Assembly (NCBI GenBank): GCA_049322335.1
Contig: JBMORL010000048.1
Coordinates: 1-64,000 of the forward strand
DNA length: 64,000 bases
From: JBMORL01 sp049322335
GTDB taxonomy: Bacteria > Bacteroidota > Bacteroidia > Flavobacteriales_D > UBA2798
Reading direction: 5' to 3'
This document shows, piece after piece, positions 17,713-26,223 of this stretch (position 1 is the stretch's first letter; each line of letters opens with the position of its first letter). Position numbers and translations under genes: made by a program. The notes under the pieces are model-generated. The model did no database searches, was not told the origin of the DNA, and saw only the letters and a list, made by a program, of their open reading frames with translations.

Positions 17713-18699
17713 ATGAAAATAGCCGTAATCGGGGGAGGAAGCTGGGGAACCGCATTGGTAAAACTGTTTTGCAATAATTGCGACAAGGTATACTGGTGGA
17801 TACGAAACAGCGAGCATGCCGAACATGTGAAAAAATTCCACCACAATCCGCGTTATCTGCAATCGGTGGAGTTTGAGGAAGAAAAAATTTCGGTATCAGA
17901 CAACCTGGAAGAAACGCTTTCGAAAGCGGATTACATTGTAATGGCCACCCCGGCTGCATTTCTCCACCAGGCCGTGGGGCATCTATCTGCAGGTGTATTT
18001 AAAAATAAAGTTGTTTTTTCTGCTATCAAGGGAATGATTCCCGAATACGATGAAATTCCTGCGCATTATTTTGAAAGACATTTCGAGATACCTCAATACA
18101 ATATTGGGATTATCTGCGGCCCCTGTCATGCAGAAGAAGTGGCGCTTGAAAGATTATCCTATCTCACCATTGCCTGCCAGGAAAAAAAACACGCTGAATT
18201 TATTGCCGGCAATCTATCCTGCCGCTATATCAAAACCACCACCTCTGATGATCTGTTTGGCACAGAATTATCAGCTGTGCTGAAAAATATATACGCTATC
18301 GCTTCGGGAATTTACGGAGGTTTGGGTTATGGAGATAATTTCCAGGCCGTACTTATTTCCAATGCTGTACAGGAAATAGAAACATTTGTTGATGCCGTTC
18401 ATCCCATTCACCGTGATGTAAAATCATCCGCCTACCTGGGTGACCTGCTGGTAACAGCCTATTCCAAATTCTCACGTAACCGTACTTTTGGCTACATGAT
18501 CGGAAAAGGTTACTCTGTAAAAGCCGCACAACTGGAAATGGAAATGGTGGCCGAAGGGTATTACGCTGTAAAAAGCATTATGGAAATGAATAAAAAATAT
18601 AATGCCGAAATTCCTATCGCCCGTGCTGTATACCACATTCTCTATGAGAAAATATCTCCCGCTGTAGAAATGCGCATTCTCACCGACAGGCTTACCTAA
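17713..18699 (+). CDS. gpsA: glycerol-3-phosphate dehydrogenase (NAD(P)+)
   Basis: Cytoplasmic enzyme reducing dihydroxyacetone phosphate to sn-glycerol-3-phosphate, the backbone of phospholipids. The product of 328 residues starts MKIAVIGGGSWGTALVKLF at 17713; the upstream in-frame ATG at 17671 would put 14 unrelated residues before the nucleotide-binding loop. The GxGxxG-like loop is GGGSWGT (7-13). The substrate region includes IKGMIP and GPCHAEEVA (family GPSFAxE), with the catalytic-lysine segment LSAVLKNIYAIASGI and the C-terminal part AYLGDLLVTAYSKFSRNRTFG. Normal length. Confidence 0.93.
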   Translation: MKIAVIGGGSWGTALVKLFCNNCDKVYWWIRNSEHAEHVKKFHHNPRYLQSVEFEEEKISVSDNLEETLSKADYIVMATPAAFLHQAVGHLSAGVFKNKVVFSAIKGMIPEYDEIPAHYFERHFEIPQYNIGIICGPCHAEEVALERLSYLTIACQEKKHAEFIAGNLSCRYIKTTTSDDLFGTELSAVLKNIYAIASGIYGGLGYGDNFQAVLISNAVQEIETFVDAVHPIHRDVKSSAYLGDLLVTAYSKFSRNRTFGYMIGKGYSVKAAQLEMEMVAEGYYAVKSIMEMNKKYNAEIPIARAVYHILYEKISPAVEMRILTDRLT

Positions 18700-18717
18700 C
18701 GGTATCCGGATAAGCGC

Positions 18718-19644
18718 ATGAAAAAAATAGTTCACATTCTATCAGAACACATCACCTGGCACATTCAAAAAGGATTAAGAGGTTTTTTTTTACTCGCCCT
18801 TCTACCCCTTTTACTGCTGGCTTCAGTGTATTACCGCTACAACGTTAACCCGGGAATTTATCATGGCGCTTCACTCACCGGAATGAATCATGCGCTTTTG
18901 TTTTATACCGTTCCTTTTTTTACAGCTGTTTTTTTTGCCGGAATGGCAGCCGGTACCTTTTCCTTTTTCGCCAAAACAGAATTCTGGATCATTTGCTTTT
19001 TGTCCCTTTTGGTACTTTTTATTAACGATTTTATAGTTGTGTTCAGTGTAAAAAGTTTCCCGGTCGAAACACGCCATTACCTCAGCCAGGTGTTTTTTCA
19101 TCTTAAGGCCGCCTTGTTTTACGTGTTGATCCCTTTACTTTGCTGGTGGTTATGGTACAGGAAAAAAAATCCTGAGTATTCGCGTTTTGGTTTCAGTTCG
19201 AAAAATTTTAAGGCGAAGCCCTATTTTCTGATGTTACTGATGATGGTTCCGCTGATTGTGGCCGCATCCTTCCGTCAATCTTTCCAATGGGATTATCCGC
19301 GGTATATACCCGGGGCAGCCGAACATTACTGGAATGTTTCTCCTCTGCTAACGGTATCCGGATTTGAGTCGGCTTATTCGCTTCAGTTTATCGGACTGGA
19401 ATGGTTTTTCCGCGGATTTATGGTTCTTGCTTTATCAAAGTTCCTCGGGCCGGCAGCCGTTTGGCCTATGGTAAGTGTATATGTTTTTCTCCACTTCGGA
19501 AAACCCATGGGCGAAACCATCGGATCATTGTTTGGAAGCTATATCCTGGGAACCATTTCCCTGCATACCAAAAGCATTACTGGCGGAATTATTATCCACC
19601 TGGGCATCGCCCTGCTGATGGAACTTATGGCATGGGTAGTGTGA
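18718..19644 (+). CDS. CPBP-family intramembrane protease-like protein
   Basis: 308 residues, about eight hydrophobic helices. The C-terminal third holds the CPBP/Abi signature: GLEWFFRGF (motif 1), YVFLHFGKP (motif 2) and GGIIIHLGIALLMEL (motif 3). In motif 1 the usual first Glu of EExxxR is Leu, while the second Glu and the Arg are kept; motif 2 has Tyr in place of the usual Phe. Both substitutions seem tolerated in some members, so activity is uncertain. It follows gpsA by 18 bases and may be co-transcribed. Possible roles are prenyl-protein-like processing or peptide maturation, all inferred. Confidence 0.75.
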   Translation: MKKIVHILSEHITWHIQKGLRGFFLLALLPLLLLASVYYRYNVNPGIYHGASLTGMNHALLFYTVPFFTAVFFAGMAAGTFSFFAKTEFWIICFLSLLVLFINDFIVVFSVKSFPVETRHYLSQVFFHLKAALFYVLIPLLCWWLWYRKKNPEYSRFGFSSKNFKAKPYFLMLLMMVPLIVAASFRQSFQWDYPRYIPGAAEHYWNVSPLLTVSGFESAYSLQFIGLEWFFRGFMVLALSKFLGPAAVWPMVSVYVFLHFGKPMGETIGSLFGSYILGTISLHTKSITGGIIIHLGIALLMELMAWVV

Positions 19645-19744
19645 GAATCCGTTTTATGTTTGTTATTTTATGTGTTATGTTGGATATGTTCCAAATGCCT
19701 GCTGAGTTAATCTGCATTAAACTTAGAGCATAGGCAGACTCAAA

Positions 19745-19778
19745 TTTTTCTCATCACCCATCACTCACCACTCATCCC
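19745..19778 (-). repeat. solitary ATGAGTGA-rich repeat
   Basis: A 34-nt stretch which on the minus strand reads GGGATGAGTGGTGAGTGATG followed by GGTGATGAGAAAAA. It closely matches the minus- and plus-strand repeats flanking the four-helix-bundle gene at 39108-39142 and 39644-39671. It lies in the 163-base gap before tyrS, 30 bases upstream of the start codon. Nothing else is seen in that gap. Confidence 0.55.
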
Positions 19779-19807
19779 TTTTATTACCTTTACAAAAAAT
19801 CACGGGC

Positions 19808-21097
19808 ATGAACTTCACCGAAGAATTACGCTGGAGAGGGATGTTGCAGGATATTATGCCGGGCACAGAAGAATTGCTGAATTCGGGAGAAGTAGTTTCA
19901 GGTTATATTGGTTTTGATCCCACTGCCGACTCGCTGGGAGTAGGAAATCTTGTACAGGTAATGACACTGGTTCATTTTCAGCGGTGCGGGCACAAACCCC
20001 TTGCGCTTGTAGGCGGAGCAACAGGAATGGTGGGTGATCCTTCGGGAAAAAGCCAGGAAAGAAATCTGCTGGATGAAACCACGCTTCAGCATAATCTCGC
20101 CTGCCAGAAAAAACAACTCGAAAAATTTCTTGATTTTCATTCCGGGAAAAATGCGGCTGAGATTGTAAATAATTACGACTGGTTTAAAAACTTTTCATTC
20201 CTGGAATTCATCCGCGACATAGGTAAACACATTACCGTGAATTATATGCTCGCCAAAGATTCTGTGAAAAACAGGATTTCCGGTGAAGAGCGGGAAGGTA
20301 TGTCGTTTACCGAATTCACCTACCAGCTGGTGCAGGGATATGATTTTCTTTACCTGTGGAAAAACAAAAACGTAAAATTGCAGATGGGTGGAAGCGACCA
20401 GTGGGGAAATATAACAACAGGAACAGAGCTCATCCGCAGGAAAGAACAGGGAGAAGCTTTTGCTTTAACCACTCCGCTCATCAAAAAAGCCGATGGTACG
20501 AAATTCGGGAAAACGGAAAGCGGAAATATATGGCTCGACAAAAAGAAAACCAGCGCGTATAAGTTCTACCAGTTCTGGCTGAACGCTGCGGACAGTGATG
20601 CGGAAAATTATATTAAAATCTTTTCTATAAAATCAAAAGAGGAAATCGAATCCATTATCTCACAACATCATTCTGCTCCCCATGAACGGAAACTGCAAAA
20701 AGCACTGGCGGAAGAAATAACGGTTCGCGTACATTCGCGGGAAGATTTTGAAATGGCCGTAGAAGCTTCTGAAATTTTGTTTGGCAAAGCTACTTCCGAA
20801 AGCCTGAAAAAATTATCCGAAGAAGATTTTCTTTCGGTGTTCGAAGGCGTGCCACAAAAACATGTTCAAAAAAATATAATCGAAAATGGAATCCCGGTAA
20901 TTGAATTGCTGAGCGAACATTCAGGGTTTCTTAAATCGAAAGGAGAAGCCAAACGTGCGCTGGAAGAACATTCTGTTTCGGTGAATAAGGAAAAAACCGG
21001 TGCTGATGCGGTCATTCAGTCATCACAACTCATCAACGGAAAATACCTGTTGCTGCAGCGCGGAAAGAAAAATTATTTTTTGGTGATTGCAGAATGA
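19808..21097 (+). CDS. tyrS: tyrosyl-tRNA synthetase
   Basis: Class I aminoacyl-tRNA synthetase charging tRNA-Tyr; 429 residues, normal. The catalytic domain begins MNFTEELRWRGML; the tyrosine pocket contains GYIGFDPTADSL and the QMGGSDQWGN block. KMSKS appears as KFGKTESG, as usual for TyrRS. The C-terminal S4-type RNA-binding domain covers about 360-429. Oddity: the HIGH motif reads GVGN (DPTADSLGVGNLV), so the first His, which helps stabilise the transition state in Bacillus TyrRS (His45 there), is Gly; Asn in the last position is known from active enzymes. The stop overlaps the next start (ATGA). Confidence 0.95.
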   Translation: MNFTEELRWRGMLQDIMPGTEELLNSGEVVSGYIGFDPTADSLGVGNLVQVMTLVHFQRCGHKPLALVGGATGMVGDPSGKSQERNLLDETTLQHNLACQKKQLEKFLDFHSGKNAAEIVNNYDWFKNFSFLEFIRDIGKHITVNYMLAKDSVKNRISGEEREGMSFTEFTYQLVQGYDFLYLWKNKNVKLQMGGSDQWGNITTGTELIRRKEQGEAFALTTPLIKKADGTKFGKTESGNIWLDKKKTSAYKFYQFWLNAADSDAENYIKIFSIKSKEEIESIISQHHSAPHERKLQKALAEEITVRVHSREDFEMAVEASEILFGKATSESLKKLSEEDFLSVFEGVPQKHVQKNIIENGIPVIELLSEHSGFLKSKGEAKRALEEHSVSVNKEKTGADAVIQSSQLINGKYLLLQRGKKNYFLVIAE

Positions 21098-23235
21098 GAA
21101 AATTTTTATTTCTCATATCTTTTTTCCTGCTCTTCCTTCCCGGAAACTCCCAGCACGTTACCAAACCCTATCCCATTCACAGTTGGGCGATGCCGGTGGA
21201 TTCTGTTGATTATTCCCCTTTATTTATCAACCCGGGATTTTCGGCAGTGGTTTATCCCGAATCAAGGGCATTTGGTGAAGTAAAACAATTCGAAAAACTC
21301 GAACTGGGTGTTCAGCTTAATGAAGAGCTTACCGAAGCGGTGAATATTTACCTGAGAAACGGAACCAAAAAACCCAACATCAACCCGTTCGACCCGGAAC
21401 AAATTTCGGTGGAAGCTACTTTTTCCTGTAACGGAAAAGAAAAAAAAGTATACGCGTTTTATTACAAAGAATATGTGCGTGACTTTAGTACACTTACGTG
21501 GAAAGAAGATACCACATCCTTTCCGTGGCGGATACGTTTTTCCCCCGCAGATACCGGGGTATGGAAATGTGTTATCAATATCCACGCCCTCAGTAACCAG
21601 TGGCAATCACACCCGTTTTTCTTTCAGTGCACTGAATCAGGAAAAAAAGGATTCGTAACGGTGCGTAAAAAAGACAAGGAAACACTTAACGGGCGTTATC
21701 TTACTTTTTCAAAAACAGGTGAAACATTTTTCCCATTGGGAATAAATATGGACTGGCCGGGATATGTGGATAATAATTCTCCCAAAGAGTTTATTGAATA
21801 TTATCATCAGAAAAATAAAATACCGCTCAGCACGGTTTGGGGTTCGTTGCAGGCACATCAATATCAATACTACAACCTGTGGATGAAAAAACTGAAGGAA
21901 AGCGGTGGAAATTTTATTGCAGTGGCTTTTGTTCCGTGGGGACACATGATAGAAGAAAAAAAGATGAATGATTATTCTGCCGAAATGACTGATGCCTGGG
22001 AGATTGACCATATTATCAATAAATCACGCGAGCTGGATATTTACGTTTCTTTTTTATTTTCTATTCACCCGTATTTTCAGAAAACAGGCGACTGGTTGAA
22101 AAATCCCTATCATTCATCCAATCAAAAAGTCATCCCCGGAATCACAGAACCCATCGATTTTTTTAAAAACCAGGAAGCACGGAAATACTACAAAAAACAA
22201 TTACGCTATTTCATTGCACGCTGGGGATATTCTACCCAGGTTTTGCTTTGGGAAATTTTAAGCGAAATTGATGCTGCTTTGGCCGATCACCACTACCTGG
22301 AAAACAAGGAAACAAGAAAAATTCTTTTGTCGTGGTTCGATGAAATGTATGCTTATATAAAAAACGACCTGGATGACCCACACCTTATCTCCGGAAGTTA
22401 TGCTGTTGGTGAAACCAGGAATATTGATGAAAAAATATTCGTCACCGCAGATGTAAGTATGCTTCACCGCTACGGAAAAGACAAAGATTATAATTACAAT
22501 GTACGTTTTGCCGATGCTGAAAAACTGCTGAAAAATAAAAAAACAAAAAATAAACCTGTTATTCACGATGAAATGGGGTTGGGCGGGCCTTGTCCTGATT
22601 TTTGTACCGATATCGGTTTTCACACCAACATCTGGGCTACATCATTTATGGGAACATTCGGTTGCGGGTTGAACTGGTGGTGGGACAACGCTATTTTTAT
22701 CAACGGGTATGAAAAACATTTCCTGGCGTTATCTGAATTTATAAGAGGTGAAGACTTTGCTTCAGAAAATTATTCGGCCTGCCGCTATAAAAATGCAACC
22801 CGCATGAAACGCGCAGAAGTGGAAGCCTATTATCTTACTAACGGTAATGGCACTAAAGCCATCGGCTGGCTGCACAATACCACTTATAACTGGTATAATG
22901 TCTCCAATTCATGTATTGATTCGATGCTCATTAACAACAACGGCAAACACATCGATAAACCCGACAACACTCCTTATAAAAAAGAATATGAAAAAAATAA
23001 TGGTGAGGGGCATTTTACCGATTACGATGATTTAACAATAAAAATTGAAGGGTTATTAAAAAAGAGATCTTACACCGTGGAATGGTTCTTCACTACCGGT
23101 AAGGGAGGAACCACGGGAGTCACGGTTAACGTTAAAGCCAATAGCCGCGGAATAGCCAGAATAAAAATTCCTGAAAAACTATCAGAATACGGTGATGCCG
23201 CATTTAAAATGAAACAGGTTCCTGCAGCTTTTTAA
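21094..23235 (+). CDS. secreted glycoside hydrolase, DUF5060-type with (beta/alpha)8 barrel
   Basis: 713 residues, signal peptide MRKFLFLISFFLLFLPGNSQ. Residues about 60-180 form the beta-sandwich (DUF5060-like) typical of these enzymes, with ADTGVWKCVI. From about 205 (TFFPLGINMDWPG) a TIM-barrel catalytic domain follows, related to clan GH-A or apiosidase-like enzymes. Candidate catalytic residues are Glu391 (LLWEILSEID) and Glu493 (VIHDEMGLGGP). A C-terminal beta domain covers about 610-713. Secretion suggests polysaccharide breakdown outside the cytoplasm. There is no sorting domain. Substrate unknown. The start overlaps tyrS by ATGA, an unexpected coupling with a housekeeping gene. Confidence 0.75.
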   Translation: MRKFLFLISFFLLFLPGNSQHVTKPYPIHSWAMPVDSVDYSPLFINPGFSAVVYPESRAFGEVKQFEKLELGVQLNEELTEAVNIYLRNGTKKPNINPFDPEQISVEATFSCNGKEKKVYAFYYKEYVRDFSTLTWKEDTTSFPWRIRFSPADTGVWKCVINIHALSNQWQSHPFFFQCTESGKKGFVTVRKKDKETLNGRYLTFSKTGETFFPLGINMDWPGYVDNNSPKEFIEYYHQKNKIPLSTVWGSLQAHQYQYYNLWMKKLKESGGNFIAVAFVPWGHMIEEKKMNDYSAEMTDAWEIDHIINKSRELDIYVSFLFSIHPYFQKTGDWLKNPYHSSNQKVIPGITEPIDFFKNQEARKYYKKQLRYFIARWGYSTQVLLWEILSEIDAALADHHYLENKETRKILLSWFDEMYAYIKNDLDDPHLISGSYAVGETRNIDEKIFVTADVSMLHRYGKDKDYNYNVRFADAEKLLKNKKTKNKPVIHDEMGLGGPCPDFCTDIGFHTNIWATSFMGTFGCGLNWWWDNAIFINGYEKHFLALSEFIRGEDFASENYSACRYKNATRMKRAEVEAYYLTNGNGTKAIGWLHNTTYNWYNVSNSCIDSMLINNNGKHIDKPDNTPYKKEYEKNNGEGHFTDYDDLTIKIEGLLKKRSYTVEWFFTTGKGGTTGVTVNVKANSRGIARIKIPEKLSEYGDAAFKMKQVPAAF

Positions 23236-23371
23236 TTACCTCCGGCTTCGGATCGCACTATCCGCCCTGCTTCCTCCTCAGCCATCGGTTACATTAATTT
23301 GAAAATTCAGATTTGGAAAATTTGAAATTGATTTACACTTCTCAAAATTTCAAATCATTCGGGTCTCGTTT

Positions 23372-23646
23372 GGCTCATCCCATTATTTTTTTTAATGGAA
23401 TTCGTGAATGCGGCCAATATATATCAAACAATAAATTATTTATTCTCCTCCGGCCGCATTTAGCTCATCCCATTATTTGTTTTTTAATGGAATTCGTGAA
23501 TGCGGCCAATATATATCAAACAATAAATTATTTATTCTCCTCCGGCCGCATTTAGCTCATCCCATTATTTGTTTTTTTAATGGAATTCGTGAATGCGGCC
23601 AATATATATCAGACAATAAATTATTTATTCTCCTCCGGCCGCATTT
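23372..23646 (-). repeat. three tandem ~90-93-bp copies of the lysS 3' end
   Basis: Units at 23554-23646, 23462-23553 and 23372-23461 (93, 92 and 90 bases) are almost identical, differing mainly in a T-run length. On the minus strand each begins AAATGCGGCCGGAGGAGAAT; in the first copy this is the last coding stretch of lysS (Q-M-R-P-E-E-N-K-stop). Each unit holds AATGCGGCC/GGCCGCATT arms (9 bp), the palindrome AATAAATAATTTATT and CCATTA/TAATGG arms. The lysS-distal copies keep the codons but have no gene. The rest of the 385-base gap (23236-23371) holds AT-rich, gene-free sequence. Confidence 0.85.
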
Positions 23647-25138
23647 GAGGGAAAAACAAAACTTCCTGAATACTCACCTGGTTGGTCATCATCATGGTTA
23701 AACGATCTATTCCAATTCCCAGCCCTGATGTAGGGGGCATTCCATATTCGAGCGCCCGCAGAAAATCGTGATCGATACGCATAGCTTCGTCATCTCCGCG
23801 TTCGGCCAGTTTCATCTGTTCTTCAAATCGTTCTTTCTGATCAATCGGATCGTTTAATTCAGAATACGCATTGGCAATTTCTTTTCCATTGACAAATAAT
23901 TCAAATCGCTCCACCAGCCCTTCTTTGGAACGGTGCTTTTTTGTCAATGGCGACATTTCAACCGGGTAGTCGGTGATAAAAGTCGGTTGCACATAATGTT
24001 GTTCGCATTTGTTTCCGAAAACTTCATCTACCAGTTTTCCCTTACCCATAGAAGGTTCTGTTTCAATATGTAGTTTTTTGCAGACTTCGCGTATCTCTTC
24101 TTCACTCATATTGCTTATATCAAAGCCGGTATGTTCTTTTATCGCATCATACATAGTGATACGTTTAAAGGGACGTTTGAAACTGATGTTTTTTTCTCCC
24201 ACCTGCACATCGGTTGTTCCGTTTACATCCAGCGCCACTTTTTCCAGCATCTCTTCGGTGAAGTTCATCATCCAGTTATAATCTTTATACGCCACATAAA
24301 TTTCCAGCGCAGTGAATTCAGGATTATGCGTACGGTCGATCCCTTCATTGCGGAAATTTTTTGAAAACTCGTATACTCCTTCAAATCCCCCTACAATTAA
24401 TCTTTTCAGGTATAATTCATTGGCAATTCTCAGGTACAAAGGAATATCCAAAGCATTATGATGTGTGGTAAATGGCCGTGCAGCCGCTCCCCCGTGAACA
24501 GGTTGCAGCACCGGGGTTTCCACTTCCACATATCCTTTGTTGTTGAATGTATTCCGGAGAGAATTAAAAACTTTTGTTCGCTTAATAAAAACTTCCTTCA
24601 CACCATCATTCACCACCAGGTCTACATAACGCATCCTGTATCTTTTTTCGGGATCGGTAAACGCATCATGCACATTTCCCTGTTCATCTGTTTTAACAAT
24701 GGGAAGCGGGCGCAACGCTTTGCAGAGCAATTTAATTTCTTTCACACGAACCGTGGTTTCTCCTGTTTTGGTTTTAAAAATCTCTCCTTTCACACCCACA
24801 AAATCACCAATGTCAAGCAGGTGAAGCACCATGCGGTTATAAAGCGTTTTATCTTCTCCGGGACAGATATTATCAATACCCACATACAGCTGTATTTTTC
24901 CAAAAGAATCCTGTATTTTGGCAAAAGTTACTTTTCCTTTGGGCTGAATGCTCATAATCCTTCCGGCCATCACCACATTTTCAAATCCCGGTTTTTCAGG
25001 CTCAAAAGCCGCCAGTACATCTGCCGAATGATGGGTTACCGGGAATTCTTCGGCAGGATAGGGATCTATTCCCATCTGACGGAGCTCGGCCAGTTTATTT
25101 CTGCGTATAATTTCCTGATCATTGAGTTCCTGCACCAT
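23621..25138 (-). CDS. lysS: lysyl-tRNA synthetase, class II
   Basis: 505 residues. An N-terminal OB-fold anticodon-binding domain (about 55-160, VVMAGRIMSIQPKGKVTFAKI) precedes a class II catalytic domain with motif 2 (YEFSKNFRNEGIDRTHNPEFTALEIY) and motif 3 (GMPPTSGLGIGIDRLTMM). It ends FFPQMRPEENK, the usual C-terminus. Charges tRNA-Lys. Single-gene transcription unit, divergent from the isomerase gene at 25245. Its final codons are also found, as non-coding duplicates, in the tandem repeats just downstream, which probably include its transcription end. Confidence 0.97.
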   Translation of the reverse strand: MVQELNDQEIIRRNKLAELRQMGIDPYPAEEFPVTHHSADVLAAFEPEKPGFENVVMAGRIMSIQPKGKVTFAKIQDSFGKIQLYVGIDNICPGEDKTLYNRMVLHLLDIGDFVGVKGEIFKTKTGETTVRVKEIKLLCKALRPLPIVKTDEQGNVHDAFTDPEKRYRMRYVDLVVNDGVKEVFIKRTKVFNSLRNTFNNKGYVEVETPVLQPVHGGAAARPFTTHHNALDIPLYLRIANELYLKRLIVGGFEGVYEFSKNFRNEGIDRTHNPEFTALEIYVAYKDYNWMMNFTEEMLEKVALDVNGTTDVQVGEKNISFKRPFKRITMYDAIKEHTGFDISNMSEEEIREVCKKLHIETEPSMGKGKLVDEVFGNKCEQHYVQPTFITDYPVEMSPLTKKHRSKEGLVERFELFVNGKEIANAYSELNDPIDQKERFEEQMKLAERGDDEAMRIDHDFLRALEYGMPPTSGLGIGIDRLTMMMTNQVSIQEVLFFPQMRPEENK

Positions 25139-25244
25139 AGTTTAACATTTTTTGCAAAGATAAAGATAATCAGCTTCGTGTTTACGCGTTTTTTTATTCA
25201 TAAATCGCGGCTATTTTGTACCTTCGTCCTCCCTCATTGAAAAA

Positions 25245-26222
25245 ATGAAAACACTCATCGAAAATTTTCCGAAACAGCTGCGTGAAGCCGTTTCGATTGC
25301 ACAAAGCACTGCTACCCGTAAACAAAAGATAAAACAGGTGCTCATTACCGGACTGGGTGGCTCGGGAATCGGGGGCACCATTGCTTCTGAACTGGTATCG
25401 GGCCACTGCAAAGTGCCGGTTACCGTAAGCAAAGGTTATTTTATTCCCGCTTTTGTAAATGAAAAAACACTGGTGGTGGTGTCTTCCTATTCGGGAAATA
25501 CCGAAGAAACCATCAGCGCGATGAAACAGGCACTCGAAAAAAAAGCACAGGTCACTGTAATTACTTCCGGGGGATGGATTGCTGAAGAAGCCCGAAAACA
25601 GGGCCTTGATATATTTCATGTCCCCGGGGGATTTCCTCCCCGCGCCTGTTTAGGTTATTCACTGGTGATACTCATGCACATTTTTCACGCCCATAAACTT
25701 ATCCGCAAAACACCACTGAAGGACTTTATCAAAGCGGCTGCATTGCTGGAAAAACAATCGGGAAAAATCGTTAAAGAAGCACAGAAAATTTCTGATTTCC
25801 TGAAAGGAAAACTGCCTGTTATTTATGCCACTACCGGCAACGAAGGTATTGCCATACGTTTTCGCCAGCAGCTGAATGAAAATTCGAAAATGCTGTGCTG
25901 GCATCACGTGGTGCCCGAAATGAATCACAATGAACTGGTGGGATGGCGCAATAAAAATGAAAACCTGGCCGTCATCTTCCTCCGGCACGAAGATGAATTT
26001 GAAAGAAATGTAAAACGGATAGAAATTAACCGGGAAATTATTTCACACTATACTCCGCATATCCTCCCTGTTTTTTCAAAAGGAAAGTCGGCTATTGAAA
26101 AATGCATCTATCTCATCCATCTCACCGACTGGGTTTCGTGGTTCCTTTCGGTAGAAAACCAGGTAGACGCCAATGAAATTGATGCTATCAACCACCTGAA
26201 AAACGAATTAAGTAAATTCTGA
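25245..26222 (+). CDS. bifunctional phosphoglucose/phosphomannose isomerase
   Basis: 325 residues with two SIS sugar-phosphate-binding domains. The first has GLGGSGIGGTIASEL (residues about 38-52) and SSYSGNTEETISAM. The second has IPVIYATTGNEG-like text (LPVIYATTGNEGIAIRFRQQ), EMNHNELVGW and the C-terminal HLTDWVSWFL. These match the PGI/PMI family, which interconverts glucose-6-P or mannose-6-P with fructose-6-P. It supplies hexose phosphates to glycolysis and mannose-containing glycans. It is followed one base later by lipB, so the two are co-transcribed. Confidence 0.88.
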   Translation: MKTLIENFPKQLREAVSIAQSTATRKQKIKQVLITGLGGSGIGGTIASELVSGHCKVPVTVSKGYFIPAFVNEKTLVVVSSYSGNTEETISAMKQALEKKAQVTVITSGGWIAEEARKQGLDIFHVPGGFPPRACLGYSLVILMHIFHAHKLIRKTPLKDFIKAAALLEKQSGKIVKEAQKISDFLKGKLPVIYATTGNEGIAIRFRQQLNENSKMLCWHHVVPEMNHNELVGWRNKNENLAVIFLRHEDEFERNVKRIEINREIISHYTPHILPVFSKGKSAIEKCIYLIHLTDWVSWFLSVENQVDANEIDAINHLKNELSKF

Positions 26223-26223
26223 A

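Noticed and set aside
23372..23646. Possible CRISPR array or minisatellite gene
   Set aside because: Units abut without spacers and derive from the lysS end.
23313..23701. Plus-strand frames across the tandem repeats
   Set aside because: They repeat the same peptide only because the DNA repeats, and they run into antisense lysS sequence.
24458..25240. Long plus-strand open frame (260 codons) opposite lysS
   Set aside because: It lies wholly antisense to a certain gene, its translation is His/Phe/Ile-rich with no recognisable domain, and such frames are expected opposite AT-rich codons.
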